A stretch of 64,000 nt of DNA from CBDCWO01 sp965223405 (GTDB lineage Bacteria > Bacteroidota > Bacteroidia > Chitinophagales > Saprospiraceae): NCBI GenBank assembly GCA_965223405.1, contig CBDCWO010000006.1:372001-436000 (forward strand), read 5' to 3'. The translations under genes were made by a program, and so were the position numbers. Within the stretch, counting starts at the first letter, position 1; each line of letters opens with the position of its first letter. The notes under the pieces were generated by a model. The model was given only the letters and a program-made list of their open reading frames with translations, ran no database searches and had not been told where the DNA came from. Shown piece after piece: positions 36,802-46,468 of the stretch.

Positions 36802-38124
36802 TTATCTTAGATCCGGATCAGGACTAGCCTCAAAAAACTCCTTTGTTTTGATAAACAATTTCGAATACCAGGAATCCTTATTGACTTCTTCCATTTTCTC
36901 ATTTCGGGGTTCGTTTTCTTTAATTTGGTCTTTCTTTTCTTGTTTTTGTTTTTCTTCGTTCATTTTTATTCCATGTATTAGTAATCCAATAGCTGTTGAA
37001 AAAATTGGGCTGGCTAATTGCTCCTCATAACCATGTGCCAAATGCTCGACCGGAAGGCCAATACGTGCCGGCATACCGGTATGGTATTCTGCAAGCAAGT
37101 CGATGTGCTTTAATAAAGCTCCACCACCGGTAAGGACAATTCCGGCTATCAGTTTTCGCTCGTAACCTGATCTACGAATTTCCCAAAGCACATAGTCAAA
37201 GATCTCCTCTAATCGAGCCTGAATAATTCTGGCCAGATTTTTCTCTGAGATTTCTTTTGGTTCTCTGCCACTGATACCTGAAATCGTAATGATCCGGTTA
37301 TCTACTATCTCATCGGCTAAAGCACATCCAAACTTTATTTTCAATTTTTCGGCCTGATCATTCATCACTGTACAACCTTCTTTGATATCCTTGGTGACTA
37401 CATTGCCACCGAATGGGATAACCGCTGTATGTCGAATAATACCTTCCTGAAATATGGTAATGTCTGTTGTTCCCCCTCCAATATCTACCAAGACCACTCC
37501 TGCTTCTTTCTCTTGCTTGCTAAGTACAGATTCAGCTGAAGCGATCGGCTCCAGTATCATATCGGCAGCTTTCAACCCTACTCTTTCAATACATCGGAGG
37601 ATGTTATTTGATGCCGATATTTGCCCGGTAATGATATGAAAATTGGCTTCTAACCTCACTCCTGACATTCCAATAGGATCCGTGATGCCTTGTTCGTGAT
37701 CGACCGTAAATTCCTGAGGGATAACGTGAAGAATTTTATCCCCTGGAGGTAAAACCAACTTGTACATATCGTTGATCAATTTCTGAATATCATCTTCTGA
37801 TATTTCATTATGAGCACTATCCCGGGTGAGGATACCCCTATGCTGTAAACTTTTAATGTGTTGACCAGCAATACCCGCATGCACGCCACTGATTTCAAGA
37901 TTCGAATTCCGCTCCGCCATGTCGATAGCATCTGAAATGGCTTTGACGGTTTTATCTATATTCGAAACAATCCCTCTCAACACACCTTCCGATTCCACCT
38001 TACCCACTCCCATAACCTCTATCTTTCCATACTCATTCCTTCTCCCAACCAGCACACATACTTTGGTAGTCCCAATGTCAAGGGCCACTACAGGATCCGA
38101 TTTTTTTAAGTTCATGAAACTCAT
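36802..38124 (-). CDS. ftsA: Cell division protein FtsA
   Basis: About 440 residues. The actin-like ATPase fold is shown by VVALDIGTTKVCVLVG (phosphate 1), VVLVDIGGGTTDITIF (phosphate 2) and IVLTGGGALLKHIDLLA (adenosine motif). The SHS2 insertion follows the first subdomain. After a charged linker (EEKQKQEKKDQIKEN) the C-terminus SWYSKLFIKTKEFFEA can form an amphipathic membrane-targeting helix. It anchors FtsZ to the inner membrane. I start at the ATG at 38124; the alternative 38115 would also fit. The more upstream start at 38184 would overlap the end of ftsQ and adds an uncharacteristic leader. Confidence 0.95.
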   Translation of the reverse strand: MSFMNLKKSDPVVALDIGTTKVCVLVGRRNEYGKIEVMGVGKVESEGVLRGIVSNIDKTVKAISDAIDMAERNSNLEISGVHAGIAGQHIKSLQHRGILTRDSAHNEISEDDIQKLINDMYKLVLPPGDKILHVIPQEFTVDHEQGITDPIGMSGVRLEANFHIITGQISASNNILRCIERVGLKAADMILEPIASAESVLSKQEKEAGVVLVDIGGGTTDITIFQEGIIRHTAVIPFGGNVVTKDIKEGCTVMNDQAEKLKIKFGCALADEIVDNRIITISGISGREPKEISEKNLARIIQARLEEIFDYVLWEIRRSGYERKLIAGIVLTGGGALLKHIDLLAEYHTGMPARIGLPVEHLAHGYEEQLASPIFSTAIGLLIHGIKMNEEKQKQEKKDQIKENEPRNEKMEEVNKDSWYSKLFIKTKEFFEASPDPDLR

Positions 38125-38152
38125 AATTAATAATTTGTTATCATACAATTCT

Positions 38153-38947
38153 TTATGCCCTCTGTCGATAAGTAACCTGCCCACGATATCTCAAGTCGAT
38201 ATCATGACTCTTTTTCCAACCCTCATAGCGCAAGCCACCTTTATAAAAGTGCTTTATCTTTTTCAATTTGTTTTCTACATTTTCCACCATCCCAAATAAG
38301 ATCCGGTCGTCACCTAACTTGGGAATCAAAATAATTTCACCGTTATCCTGTACCTGAATTTGTTCTACCAAACGATTGGCAAATTCATCCTCCTTGATAT
38401 CCCAGGCCAACTCAAAAATTCTTTGCAGTCCATTTTGCAATTGCCCTTCTTCATTTTTAGCGTAGGGCCCCACTGTTCCTGTCACTACAACCGTCCTGGC
38501 ATGATAGTCACCATTGGACTTAATTTTCATTCCTTCAACATCGATATAATAGTGTTCTCCGATCCGGTCATATACCCTTACCAATGCATTTCTAGTGGTA
38601 ACCTTTACATTTAGCTGGTCATGTGCATCCAAATACACATCTGCCTTTTTGACAAAATCATACTGATTGATTACTTCTTCAATACCGACCAAGTCAAGGT
38701 TTTCTATTGGTATTCCATCAAACGCAATCCCAAAACTGGATTTCATCTCACGCAGAATCACCTCTTTATTTATATGGGGGTAGTCATCCATTTTGTCCAG
38801 ATGAATCACCACCGATCGAGTTAATTTATTCTTCTTATAGTTTTGACCCATATGAAATAGGCCGGCAAGTAGCAAACCAACCAATATCCAGGTCAGATAC
38901 TTTACTTTGGGACTATTTTTATCAATATGAATCTTCATTAATTTCAT
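38153..38947 (-). CDS. ftsQ: Cell division protein FtsQ/DivIB
   Basis: 264 residues. A short cytoplasmic head is followed by one membrane helix (YLTWILVGLLLAGLFHMG), a POTRA-like domain (VVIHLDKMDDYPHINKEVIL) and the FtsQ beta domain (VKVTTRNALVRVYDRIGEHY). It links early and late divisome proteins in the periplasm. Its start codon directly follows the murG stop, leaving no room for murC, which in most Bacteroidota sits exactly here. Confidence 0.92.
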   Translation of the reverse strand: MKLMKIHIDKNSPKVKYLTWILVGLLLAGLFHMGQNYKKNKLTRSVVIHLDKMDDYPHINKEVILREMKSSFGIAFDGIPIENLDLVGIEEVINQYDFVKKADVYLDAHDQLNVKVTTRNALVRVYDRIGEHYYIDVEGMKIKSNGDYHARTVVVTGTVGPYAKNEEGQLQNGLQRIFELAWDIKEDEFANRLVEQIQVQDNGEIILIPKLGDDRILFGMVENVENKLKKIKHFYKGGLRYEGWKKSHDIDLRYRGQVTYRQRA

Positions 38948-40033
38948 TTATTTACTCAGTTTTAAAATTTCATCAACAATTTTTTCTGTGGCCTTCGGCC
39001 TGGCTAATGATTTAATATTCTTTGCCAATCTCACTCTCAAATCATTGTCTTCCATCATTATGCGGATTTTCTCAACTATGGTGTTTTCCAGATCTTCATC
39101 CCGAATGATTTCACATGCCTCGTACTTCTGGATTGCCTGTGCATTTTTGGTCTGATGATCTTCTGCCACATTCGGTGACGGAACAAAGATTGCTGTTCGT
39201 CCCACCAAACACAACTCGCTGACTGTCAGCGCACCTGCTCTACACAATACCACATCCGCTAAAGCATAAGCATAATCCATCCGGTCAATAAAGGGAACCA
39301 TCCTGACATTTTTCGGCAGGTTCATATCTTGATATTGTTCCCAATAAATTTTCCCTACCTGCCAGAATATGGCTATATCTTCGATAGCTACTAATTCTTG
39401 CAGGTGTGTGGAAACCGCCTGGTTGATGGTCCTCGCTCCCAGACTCCCCCCAATGATCAGTAGAGTTTTCTTATTTGGAGACCATTGGAAATACTTGAGA
39501 GCCTCATTTTTTAAAGTGTCTACAGCTTGAAGTGATTCTCGCACCGGGTTCCCAGTAAATATGATTTTTTGCTTCGGAAACACGGTATCCATCCCGCCAT
39601 AAGCTACACATATTTTGTCTACACTTTTAGCCAGGATCTTGTTGGTGATTCCAGCATAAGAATTCTGTTCCTGGATCAAAGTTGGAATCTTCATCCTGCT
39701 GGCTACATACAATAGTGGACCACTTGCATAACCTCCCACTCCTACTGCACAAGCCGGTTTGAATTCCTTCAGAACCTTTCTGGCACGCCATAAACTCTTC
39801 AGAACACGCCAAACAAAAGTCAAATTTTGCCATGTCAATTTTCTTTGTAGGCCTCTAATAGGAAGCCCTACAATGGGGTATCCAGCTTTCGGTACCCTTT
39901 CCATTTCCATTTTTCCTTCCGCACCGACAAATAATATATCGGCAGTCGGGATTCTGGTTTTTATTTCATCTGCAATCGTTATCGCAGGAAAAATATGTCC
40001 TCCTGTTCCTCCTCCACTAATAATTACTTTCAT
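38948..40033 (-). CDS. murG: UDP-GlcNAc:lipid I GlcNAc transferase MurG
   Basis: 361 residues, GT28 fold. SGGGTGGHIFPAITIADEI is the N-terminal G loop. VGVGGYASGPLLYVA and PTLIQEQNSYAGITNKIL are membrane-side and acceptor loops. LLIIGGSLGARTINQAV and CRAGALTVSELCLVGR with SPNVAEDHQTKNA bind UDP-GlcNAc. It makes lipid II on the inner face of the membrane. Its start overlaps the ftsW stop by 4 bases, so translation is coupled. Confidence 0.97.
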   Translation of the reverse strand: MKVIISGGGTGGHIFPAITIADEIKTRIPTADILFVGAEGKMEMERVPKAGYPIVGLPIRGLQRKLTWQNLTFVWRVLKSLWRARKVLKEFKPACAVGVGGYASGPLLYVASRMKIPTLIQEQNSYAGITNKILAKSVDKICVAYGGMDTVFPKQKIIFTGNPVRESLQAVDTLKNEALKYFQWSPNKKTLLIIGGSLGARTINQAVSTHLQELVAIEDIAIFWQVGKIYWEQYQDMNLPKNVRMVPFIDRMDYAYALADVVLCRAGALTVSELCLVGRTAIFVPSPNVAEDHQTKNAQAIQKYEACEIIRDEDLENTIVEKIRIMMEDNDLRVRLAKNIKSLARPKATEKIVDEILKLSK

Positions 40034-41211
40034 TCTTTATTTTTTACGGTCGCTAATTGACCGCTATATTTTTCGATGTATTTGCTTACACTTAAGATGA
40101 TTCCAAACATGATACAAGTAAAGATCAACGAGGTTCCTCCCCAGGATATCATCGGCAAGGTCTGTCCGGTAGTGGGAACCAGGTGCAAACTCACCGCTAT
40201 ATTTGTATAAGCTTGTATTACGATATTGAGACATAATCCCATCGCGAGAATAGCTCCAAACGTTTTTGGACTTTTTGTTACAATACTGGTACAGCGTAAA
40301 AAGAGCCAGAAATAGAGTATTATTAAAGATATCCCTCCGACCAATCCATACTCTTCACAGATTATGGCGTATATGAAATCCGAATAAGCTGATGGTAAAA
40401 AATTCCGTTGGTCACTCAACCCCGGACCTAGCCCAAAGATCCCACCATTAGCAATGGCTATTTTGGCCTGTATGACTTGGTACAAATTGGCACTATCGTA
40501 CTGCTCACTTCCATAAAATTCATTAATACGATTTACCCAGGTATCCACACGGACTACATCAGGAAATACCTGCCCAATCAGTATTAATAGGGCCAACATA
40601 ACCACTCCCATCATGATCAGAAAGAAGATATATTTGATATGGATCCTTCCAATAAACATCATGATCAAGCAAGTGAAAAACAACAGTCCAGCTGTTGACA
40701 AATTAGAAGGTGCTATCAATCCACATACCAATACAATTGGAAATATGATCGGCAAAAATGCACTATTAAAATCTTTGATATTATCCTGATTTTTGGCAAT
40801 TGCTCTAGCGATGTATAGGATCAATGCCAGTTTGGCAAAGTCTGAGGTCTGAAAGGTTTTGTTGATAAATGGTATCTGGATCCATCGTCTTGCATCATTG
40901 ATTTCAACACCAAACAATTGGGTGTAAATCAAAAGGATAACCGCAATAACCAATAACATTGGGGCTAGGATGGAATACCGTGAGTAATGAATTTTAAAAC
41001 TCAAATACATTAAAAATAGGCCAAAGCAAATAAACACCAACTGTTTACCCAGATAGACTTCAGTACTGGATCCATTTTCGATAAAAGCCATTCTACCAGA
41101 GGCACTGTAAACCGAGAGCAAAGACAAAATGCTGAGTATGGCTACGATTAGCCAGATCGCGCTGTCTCCGCTGAGGTTTTTAAATATTTTTGTGCCTAAT
41201 GATCCGTTCAC
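40030..41211 (-). CDS. ftsW: SEDS glycosyltransferase FtsW
   Basis: 393 residues with ten hydrophobic helices. SEDS hallmarks are present: WIQIPFINKTFQTSDFAKLALILYIA, the extracellular loop GPGLSDQRNFLPSAYSDFIYAIICEEYGLVG, and the C-terminal TTGQTLPMISWGGTSLIFTC. It polymerises lipid II at the septum with the cognate penicillin-binding protein FtsI. It starts 10 bases after the mraY stop, the site where murD normally lies. Confidence 0.95.
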   Translation of the reverse strand: MNGSLGTKIFKNLSGDSAIWLIVAILSILSLLSVYSASGRMAFIENGSSTEVYLGKQLVFICFGLFLMYLSFKIHYSRYSILAPMLLVIAVILLIYTQLFGVEINDARRWIQIPFINKTFQTSDFAKLALILYIARAIAKNQDNIKDFNSAFLPIIFPIVLVCGLIAPSNLSTAGLLFFTCLIMMFIGRIHIKYIFFLIMMGVVMLALLILIGQVFPDVVRVDTWVNRINEFYGSEQYDSANLYQVIQAKIAIANGGIFGLGPGLSDQRNFLPSAYSDFIYAIICEEYGLVGGISLIILYFWLFLRCTSIVTKSPKTFGAILAMGLCLNIVIQAYTNIAVSLHLVPTTGQTLPMISWGGTSLIFTCIMFGIILSVSKYIEKYSGQLATVKNKE

Positions 41212-41221
41212 TTGAATTGTT

Positions 41222-42466
41222 TTATCTAATTTTCAATGTTATCAAGGTAATTACCGCCAGTAATATCCCTATGATCCAAAATCTGGTTACAATCTGGGCT
41301 TCATGCAAACCCAATTTCTGATAATGATGATGTAAGGGGGACATTCTTAATATCCTCCTTCCCTCTCCATATTTTCTTTTGGTGTATTTGAAATAGGAGA
41401 CCTGTAAAATCACCGAAATATTTTCGACCAGAAAGATGCCACAGAGAATAGGTATCAACCATTCTTTACGCAGCAAAATGGCCATAGAAGCAATAATTCC
41501 TCCAATGGTAAGGCTACCGGTATCACCCATAAATACTTTTGCCGGATAGGTGTTATACCACAAAAACCCAATACAAGCACCAATGAAACTCGCCGAGAAG
41601 ATTACTAATTCACCGGAATATGGTATAAAAAATATATTCAGATAATTAGCAGTAATCGTATTTCCTGATACATAGGCCAGAATTCCAAGAGTCGCACCGA
41701 TGATCGCTGATGTTCCTGTTGCCAGGCCATCCAGTCCATCCGTAAGATTGGAAGCATTGGACACTGCCGTCACAACAAATATGACTAAAGGAACAAAGAT
41801 CAACCATACCCAATTTGAAGGATTATCTGTAAACCAACTCACCAATACCCGATAATCCAATTGATTTCCTTTAAAAAATGGAATATTGGTTAAAGTAGTT
41901 TTGACATAGGCCATGGGTTTGTTTGTATCTGACTCCCCCTCGATAACCCTGACAACCTCGTACTTCTCCTGGACCTGGTCCATCGGAAGCCTGATCACCA
42001 CATCTTGACTGTATAGCATAATCAAAGCGATAATCAATCCCAATCCTACCTGGCCCATAATTTTAAACTTCCCTTTCAGTCCGGCCTTATCTTTACGAAA
42101 GATTTTGATATAATCATCAACAAATCCAATAATAGACATCCAGATCGTCGCTACTATCATTGTGATGATGTATACGTTATCTAATTTCGCAAGCAATAAG
42201 GTAGGTATGAGAATAGCCATTATAATGATGATACCTCCCATCGTAGGAGTCCCAGCCTTAGCTTGTTCTCCGTCAAGACCTAAAGTCCTCACGTTTTCTC
42301 CTATTTGCAATTTTTTCAAAGAACTTATTATTCGCTTCCCAAAAAGCATGGAAATAATCAGTGAAATGATAATTGCCATACCGGAGCGAAATGTGATGTA
42401 TTCAAACAAACCTGCTCCCGGCAGGTTGTATTCTCTTTCTAAAAAACCAAATAAATAATAAAGCAT
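41222..42466 (-). CDS. mraY: Phospho-MurNAc-pentapeptide translocase MraY
   Basis: 414 residues, ten membrane helices. Signatures: KAGTPTMGGIIIIMAILIPT, the DD pair in GFVDDYIKIFRKDKAGL, NASNLTDGLDGLATG, FMGDTGSLTIGGIIA and the HHHYQKLG motif. It makes lipid I from UDP-MurNAc-pentapeptide. A hydrophilic insertion of about 60 residues (about 160-225, beginning with VIRLPMDQVQEKYEV) makes it longer than the 360-residue E. coli enzyme; this extension is usual for Bacteroidota. The gene is preceded by 96 non-coding bases with a hairpin. Confidence 0.97.
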   Translation of the reverse strand: MLYYLFGFLEREYNLPGAGLFEYITFRSGMAIIISLIISMLFGKRIISSLKKLQIGENVRTLGLDGEQAKAGTPTMGGIIIIMAILIPTLLLAKLDNVYIITMIVATIWMSIIGFVDDYIKIFRKDKAGLKGKFKIMGQVGLGLIIALIMLYSQDVVIRLPMDQVQEKYEVVRVIEGESDTNKPMAYVKTTLTNIPFFKGNQLDYRVLVSWFTDNPSNWVWLIFVPLVIFVVTAVSNASNLTDGLDGLATGTSAIIGATLGILAYVSGNTITANYLNIFFIPYSGELVIFSASFIGACIGFLWYNTYPAKVFMGDTGSLTIGGIIASMAILLRKEWLIPILCGIFLVENISVILQVSYFKYTKRKYGEGRRILRMSPLHHHYQKLGLHEAQIVTRFWIIGILLAVITLITLKIR

Positions 42467-42474
42467 ATTTTTTT

Positions 42475-42520
42475 CTTAAAAAATCAGAAGCAGCGGTCAG
42501 CACTTTAGCCGACCGACTGC
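42475..42520 (-). terminator. Hairpin with T-rich tail between murE and mraY, candidate attenuator
   Basis: GCAGCGGTC (42490-42498) pairs with GACCG (42511-42515) and CTGC (42517-42520), with one bulged base and a 12-base loop. Read on the minus strand the stem is followed by TTCTGATTTTTT and then the mraY start region. This resembles an intrinsic terminator inside the operon. The T run starts a few bases after the stem, so partial termination is more likely than a full stop. Confidence 0.5.
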
Positions 42521-42562
42521 AACTGTAAAACCAACCTGAGAATGATAATAGAACCTAACTCT

Positions 42563-44038
42563 TTATATTTCTCTTTGTATCAATGCCAAGCATATTGCTT
42601 TGTCATCGAAAGGCAACTTTTGCCCTTTTATTTCTTGATATTTTTCATGTCCTTTACCAGCTATTAATATAACATCCCCTTTTTTTGCTAACATCCACGC
42701 CATCTTGATAGCTTGTTTTCTATCAATGATGCTTACTGTTTTATTTTCTAAGTCCGGAGTAGTCAATCCGCTCCTCATATCTTCCAGAATCGCTTCTGGC
42801 TCTTCATCTCTTGGATTGTCAGAGGTAAGTATCACTTGATCACTTAAGGATGCGGCTATTAACGCCATCTTAGGTCTTTTTGCCTTATCCCGGTTGCCTC
42901 CTGCACCTACCACCGTAATCAGTTTTGACGAAGAACTCTTCACATCCCTGATAGCCTCCAATACTTTCTCCAATGCGTCCGGTGTATGTGCATAATCGAT
43001 CACAGCCGTTTTATCTCCCTCTATGTCTTTCACCAGATCAAATCTTCCTTCCGCAGGACCCAATCTCGATAAGCCTCGAATAGTTTCCTGATGATCCTGA
43101 TTGAGCAATCGGGCTGTTGCATACACTGCCATGATGTTGTAGGCATTATATTTTCCTACGAGTCTCAAGTGCACATGATCGCCATCAATTTCCATTTGCA
43201 ATCCGGAAAAATCATTGGAAAGAATTTTACCGCGATAGCTACAAGGATGAAATAACCCATAAGTCTCAATGGAAGCCTTAGTATTTTGAACCATAATTTT
43301 ACTATGTTTCTGATCCACGTTTACCAGGGCAAAAGACGACTTTTCCAGCTCATCGAAAAACCTCTTTTTAGCGGCTAGATATTCATTGAATCCCCCATGA
43401 TAATCCAAATGGTCATGGGTAAGATTGGTAAATATTCCGCCGGCAAATTGGATAGCAGAAATGCGCTCTTGCACAACAGAATGAGAGCTTACCTCCATAA
43501 ATACATAATCACATCCTGATGCAACCATCTGCACCAACAGACGATTTAAGGTAATGTTATCAGGAGTTGTATGCGTAGCCGGAATGACCTGGTCATGAAT
43601 AATTACTTCAATCGTAGAAATCAAACCAACTTTATATCCCAATTGCCTAAACAACTGATAAAGTAAGGTTACAATGGTTGATTTACCATTGGTCCCTGTG
43701 ACCCCAACTAATGATAGTTGAGACGCAGGATTGTCAAAGAACTTTTTTGTTATCTCTCCCAGCGCCTTCGCTGAATTTTCTACCTGCAGATAACAAATCT
43801 CCGGATACATTTTTTCCGGCACTATTTCACATAAAATGGCCTTGGCACCATTTTCTATGGCATCGGCAATAAATCGATGCCCATCCACATTCAGGCCTTT
43901 GATAGCAGCATATAAATCACCAGATTTTACCTCGCGTGAATCCAATTTGACGTCCGCGATTTCTACCTGATCATTTCCATGAATTACCAAATGAACACCT
44001 TCAGGCCATATTTCAAATACTTGTTTCAATAAGTTCAA
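42563..44038 (-). CDS. murE: UDP-MurNAc-tripeptide synthetase MurE (meso-DAP adding)
   Basis: 491 residues with the three-domain Mur ligase layout. ATP is bound at VTGTNGKST (115-121). The meso-diaminopimelate recognition motif DNPR is at 407-410 (LTSDNPRDEEPEAIL), so DAP and not lysine is added. K near 225 (LAAKKRF) is the position for the carbamylated lysine region. It acts in the cytoplasm on UDP-MurNAc-L-Ala-D-Glu. It is one base from ftsI, and is the only Mur ligase retained in this dcw cluster. Confidence 0.97.
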   Translation of the reverse strand: MNLLKQVFEIWPEGVHLVIHGNDQVEIADVKLDSREVKSGDLYAAIKGLNVDGHRFIADAIENGAKAILCEIVPEKMYPEICYLQVENSAKALGEITKKFFDNPASQLSLVGVTGTNGKSTIVTLLYQLFRQLGYKVGLISTIEVIIHDQVIPATHTTPDNITLNRLLVQMVASGCDYVFMEVSSHSVVQERISAIQFAGGIFTNLTHDHLDYHGGFNEYLAAKKRFFDELEKSSFALVNVDQKHSKIMVQNTKASIETYGLFHPCSYRGKILSNDFSGLQMEIDGDHVHLRLVGKYNAYNIMAVYATARLLNQDHQETIRGLSRLGPAEGRFDLVKDIEGDKTAVIDYAHTPDALEKVLEAIRDVKSSSSKLITVVGAGGNRDKAKRPKMALIAASLSDQVILTSDNPRDEEPEAILEDMRSGLTTPDLENKTVSIIDRKQAIKMAWMLAKKGDVILIAGKGHEKYQEIKGQKLPFDDKAICLALIQREI

Positions 44039-44039
44039 T

Positions 44040-46142
44040 TTATCCTAAGGTCAAACGAACTTTTTGGTTTCTAACCGGCTTCCCGGGTAGAATAGATTGC
44101 TTGATCACTTTACCAGCACCCTTTATTTCGACACGAATTCCGGCACGTTCCATTAAATAAATCGCATCGCGTGCTCCCATCCCAATCACGTTGGGTACTT
44201 CATTTTTCTTTACAATTCTAGCTTTGAAGCTAATGTCCCGCGGATTGGTCACTAACTTCACCCAATCAAATTCAGGAAGGGGTTGAGCAACGATGGATAA
44301 TTCGCCAAGAAGTTTTTCATAATCTTCCCGAAATCCAATGTTCAAATTGGGTATTGATAATTGGCTGATCTGTGGTAAGGGTCCTTTATTCAATGGTTCC
44401 TCTACCGCTAGCTTGACCACCATATTTTCAGCAATTTCTTTAAAAACCGGCCCGGCAACCTTGCCTCCGTAATAATCATTTTTTGATGGCTTTCCAATCA
44501 AGACTATGCAAGAGTATTTTGGCACCTCTGCAGGAAAATAACCGACTATCGAACTGAGATATTTATCTTCATTTTCGGGATTATAGTAATCAACCTTAGC
44601 AGTTCCGGTCTTAGCAGCAAACCTCAGCAATGGAGATTTTAAATGCGCCGCCGTTCCATTCTCAACCACACCCACCAACATTTTTTGAACTGCCTTAATA
44701 GTTTGTAGTGAAGCGATTTGAGCATCCAGTATTTGAGGACCGAATTTTTTTACCACATTTTCTCCAGATCGTATTTCATTGACCAGATAGGGCTTCATCC
44801 TCTGACCGTTATTCGCAATCGTATTATAAAAACTAAGTAGTTGTAAAGGTGTAAGTGTCAACTCATAACCGTGGGCCATCCAGGGCAATGAAGTCTTACT
44901 CCAATTCTTGCTGTAGTCATAGGCATTTTTGATAAACGGATCCGGCTCACCAGGTAATTCAATATTGGTTTTTTCAGTAAGCCCAAACTTCTTCAACTTA
45001 TTAATAAAGCGATCGGCATTTTCCCGATTGTTGTAATACTTATCAACTATGTAGGCAATTCCAATATTTGATGATAAGGCAAATGCCTTACTCAGAGGAG
45101 CAGATTCTAGTCCATGAGGACTGCTGTCATGCATCCATTCACCATAAAACCTGGCCTTTCCCTTATGCATCTTCACCCAAGTATCTGGACTTGCCGCTTT
45201 GTCCTCCAACAAGGCGGTTACACTCGCCAATTTAAAAGTCGATCCTGGCTCCATCAATCTACCTACTGCATAGTTGTACACTTCCCAATAACCGTCATCG
45301 CCTCGATTTAGATTTGCAATAGCTTTGATGGCACCTGTCTTAACTTCCATCACAATGGCAGCACCAAATGCTGCCTCGTGATGTTTCAGCGATTTCAACA
45401 ATGCACTTTCGACCTGATCCTGAATCTGTATATCGATTGTTGTGAAGAGATCATTGCCTCTTTTAGGGGCCACATCCAGGATATTGTGGACAGGAATCCA
45501 TTCATTGGACCCAATGCGTTGTTTTAACTGCTTTCCTTCGTATCCTGCCAAAATTTTATTAAAACTCGCCTCCAATCCTACCGGGTTTTCTTCACGTGCA
45601 ATCCCGATAGTACGTGCGGCCAGATGTTTATATGGTCGCAACCTCACATTGGAATTTCGCTCTACAATCATACCTCCTTTAATTCTCCCTAATCTGAACA
45701 AAGGAAACGATTTAGCAAGTTCACGATCCGAAAAGGTCGCTTTTCTCTTGATAATCAAATACTTCTGACCCTTCTTCCTCTTGGCTCTAAGCATACTTGC
45801 CATGCGCTCAGGAGTAATTTCCGGCCGCAAATACTTTGAGATATAATAGGCCAAAGAGTCTACATTTCGTTCAAAATCCCTGGTATTACTGGTAGAAGGA
45901 TCTATAGCAATGTCAAAGAACGGTTGTGAAACAGCCAAGGGTCTTCCGTCACTACTAAGAATACTCCCTCTTTCTGCTTCTACAGGCATGTACTTCCGAT
46001 ACAGTGAATTTCCTTTTTCTCTCCAAGTCTCACCCTCGATCAAACTGATCTTCACTGCCTGATACAAAAGTCCACCTGCAATAATTATGAACCCCAAGAG
46101 CACGATGTATAATCTCAACAACAGCTCGTTTTTGATATTCAT
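44040..46142 (-). CDS. ftsI: Septal class B penicillin-binding protein FtsI (PBP3) with PASTA domain
   Basis: 700 residues. One N-terminal membrane helix (residues 10-30), a dimerisation domain, then the transpeptidase domain with the SxxK nucleophile S301 (GSTFKLASV), SSN (ALSSNIGIAYIV) and KTG (AAKTGTAKVDYY). The last 60 residues form a PASTA domain (VPNVIGMGARDAIYLMERAG), as in many Bacteroidota and Gram-positive PBPs but not in E. coli FtsI. It cross-links septal peptidoglycan. It follows ftsL by 5 bases. Confidence 0.95.
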   Translation of the reverse strand: MNIKNELLLRLYIVLLGFIIIAGGLLYQAVKISLIEGETWREKGNSLYRKYMPVEAERGSILSSDGRPLAVSQPFFDIAIDPSTSNTRDFERNVDSLAYYISKYLRPEITPERMASMLRAKRKKGQKYLIIKRKATFSDRELAKSFPLFRLGRIKGGMIVERNSNVRLRPYKHLAARTIGIAREENPVGLEASFNKILAGYEGKQLKQRIGSNEWIPVHNILDVAPKRGNDLFTTIDIQIQDQVESALLKSLKHHEAAFGAAIVMEVKTGAIKAIANLNRGDDGYWEVYNYAVGRLMEPGSTFKLASVTALLEDKAASPDTWVKMHKGKARFYGEWMHDSSPHGLESAPLSKAFALSSNIGIAYIVDKYYNNRENADRFINKLKKFGLTEKTNIELPGEPDPFIKNAYDYSKNWSKTSLPWMAHGYELTLTPLQLLSFYNTIANNGQRMKPYLVNEIRSGENVVKKFGPQILDAQIASLQTIKAVQKMLVGVVENGTAAHLKSPLLRFAAKTGTAKVDYYNPENEDKYLSSIVGYFPAEVPKYSCIVLIGKPSKNDYYGGKVAGPVFKEIAENMVVKLAVEEPLNKGPLPQISQLSIPNLNIGFREDYEKLLGELSIVAQPLPEFDWVKLVTNPRDISFKARIVKKNEVPNVIGMGARDAIYLMERAGIRVEIKGAGKVIKQSILPGKPVRNQKVRLTLG

Positions 46143-46147
46143 ACGAT

Positions 46148-46468
46148 CTACTGTTTGGAGTCTTTGATTTCAATTTTTTTTGGTGCGTCAGCCGTCTCTC
46201 CGAGTCCGATATTCCGGATCTCCTGAGCCAATTGACTTTTAGTACTTTTATACAAAAAGTCAGATTTTACCGAATTGAACTCCCATCTTAATTCCTCGAT
46301 TCCCGATTTCATTTGCTCAATTTTTCGCACCTTTTTTTCGGCATAATGCGCATTCGCAATATATACCAGGGCCAGAGCACATAAGAAGTAGAAAAATGGA
46401 AGCTGCCGGATCATCATCTGAGTCCCTCTCAGCTTTTTCTTTTTTATATTTTTCTTTTCCTTACTCAT
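46148..46468 (-). CDS. ftsL: FtsL-like cell division protein
   Basis: 106 residues. A basic cytoplasmic head (KKNIKKKKLRG) precedes one membrane helix (LPFFYFLCALALVYIANAHY) and a coiled coil (KKVRKIEQMKSGIEELRWEF), the bitopic FtsL layout. It bridges FtsQ and FtsI at the septum. Sequence is poorly conserved in this family, so position between rsmH and ftsI is the main support. Its ATG overlaps the rsmH stop (ATGA). Confidence 0.85.
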   Translation of the reverse strand: MSKEKKNIKKKKLRGTQMMIRQLPFFYFLCALALVYIANAHYAEKKVRKIEQMKSGIEELRWEFNSVKSDFLYKSTKSQLAQEIRNIGLGETADAPKKIEIKDSKQ

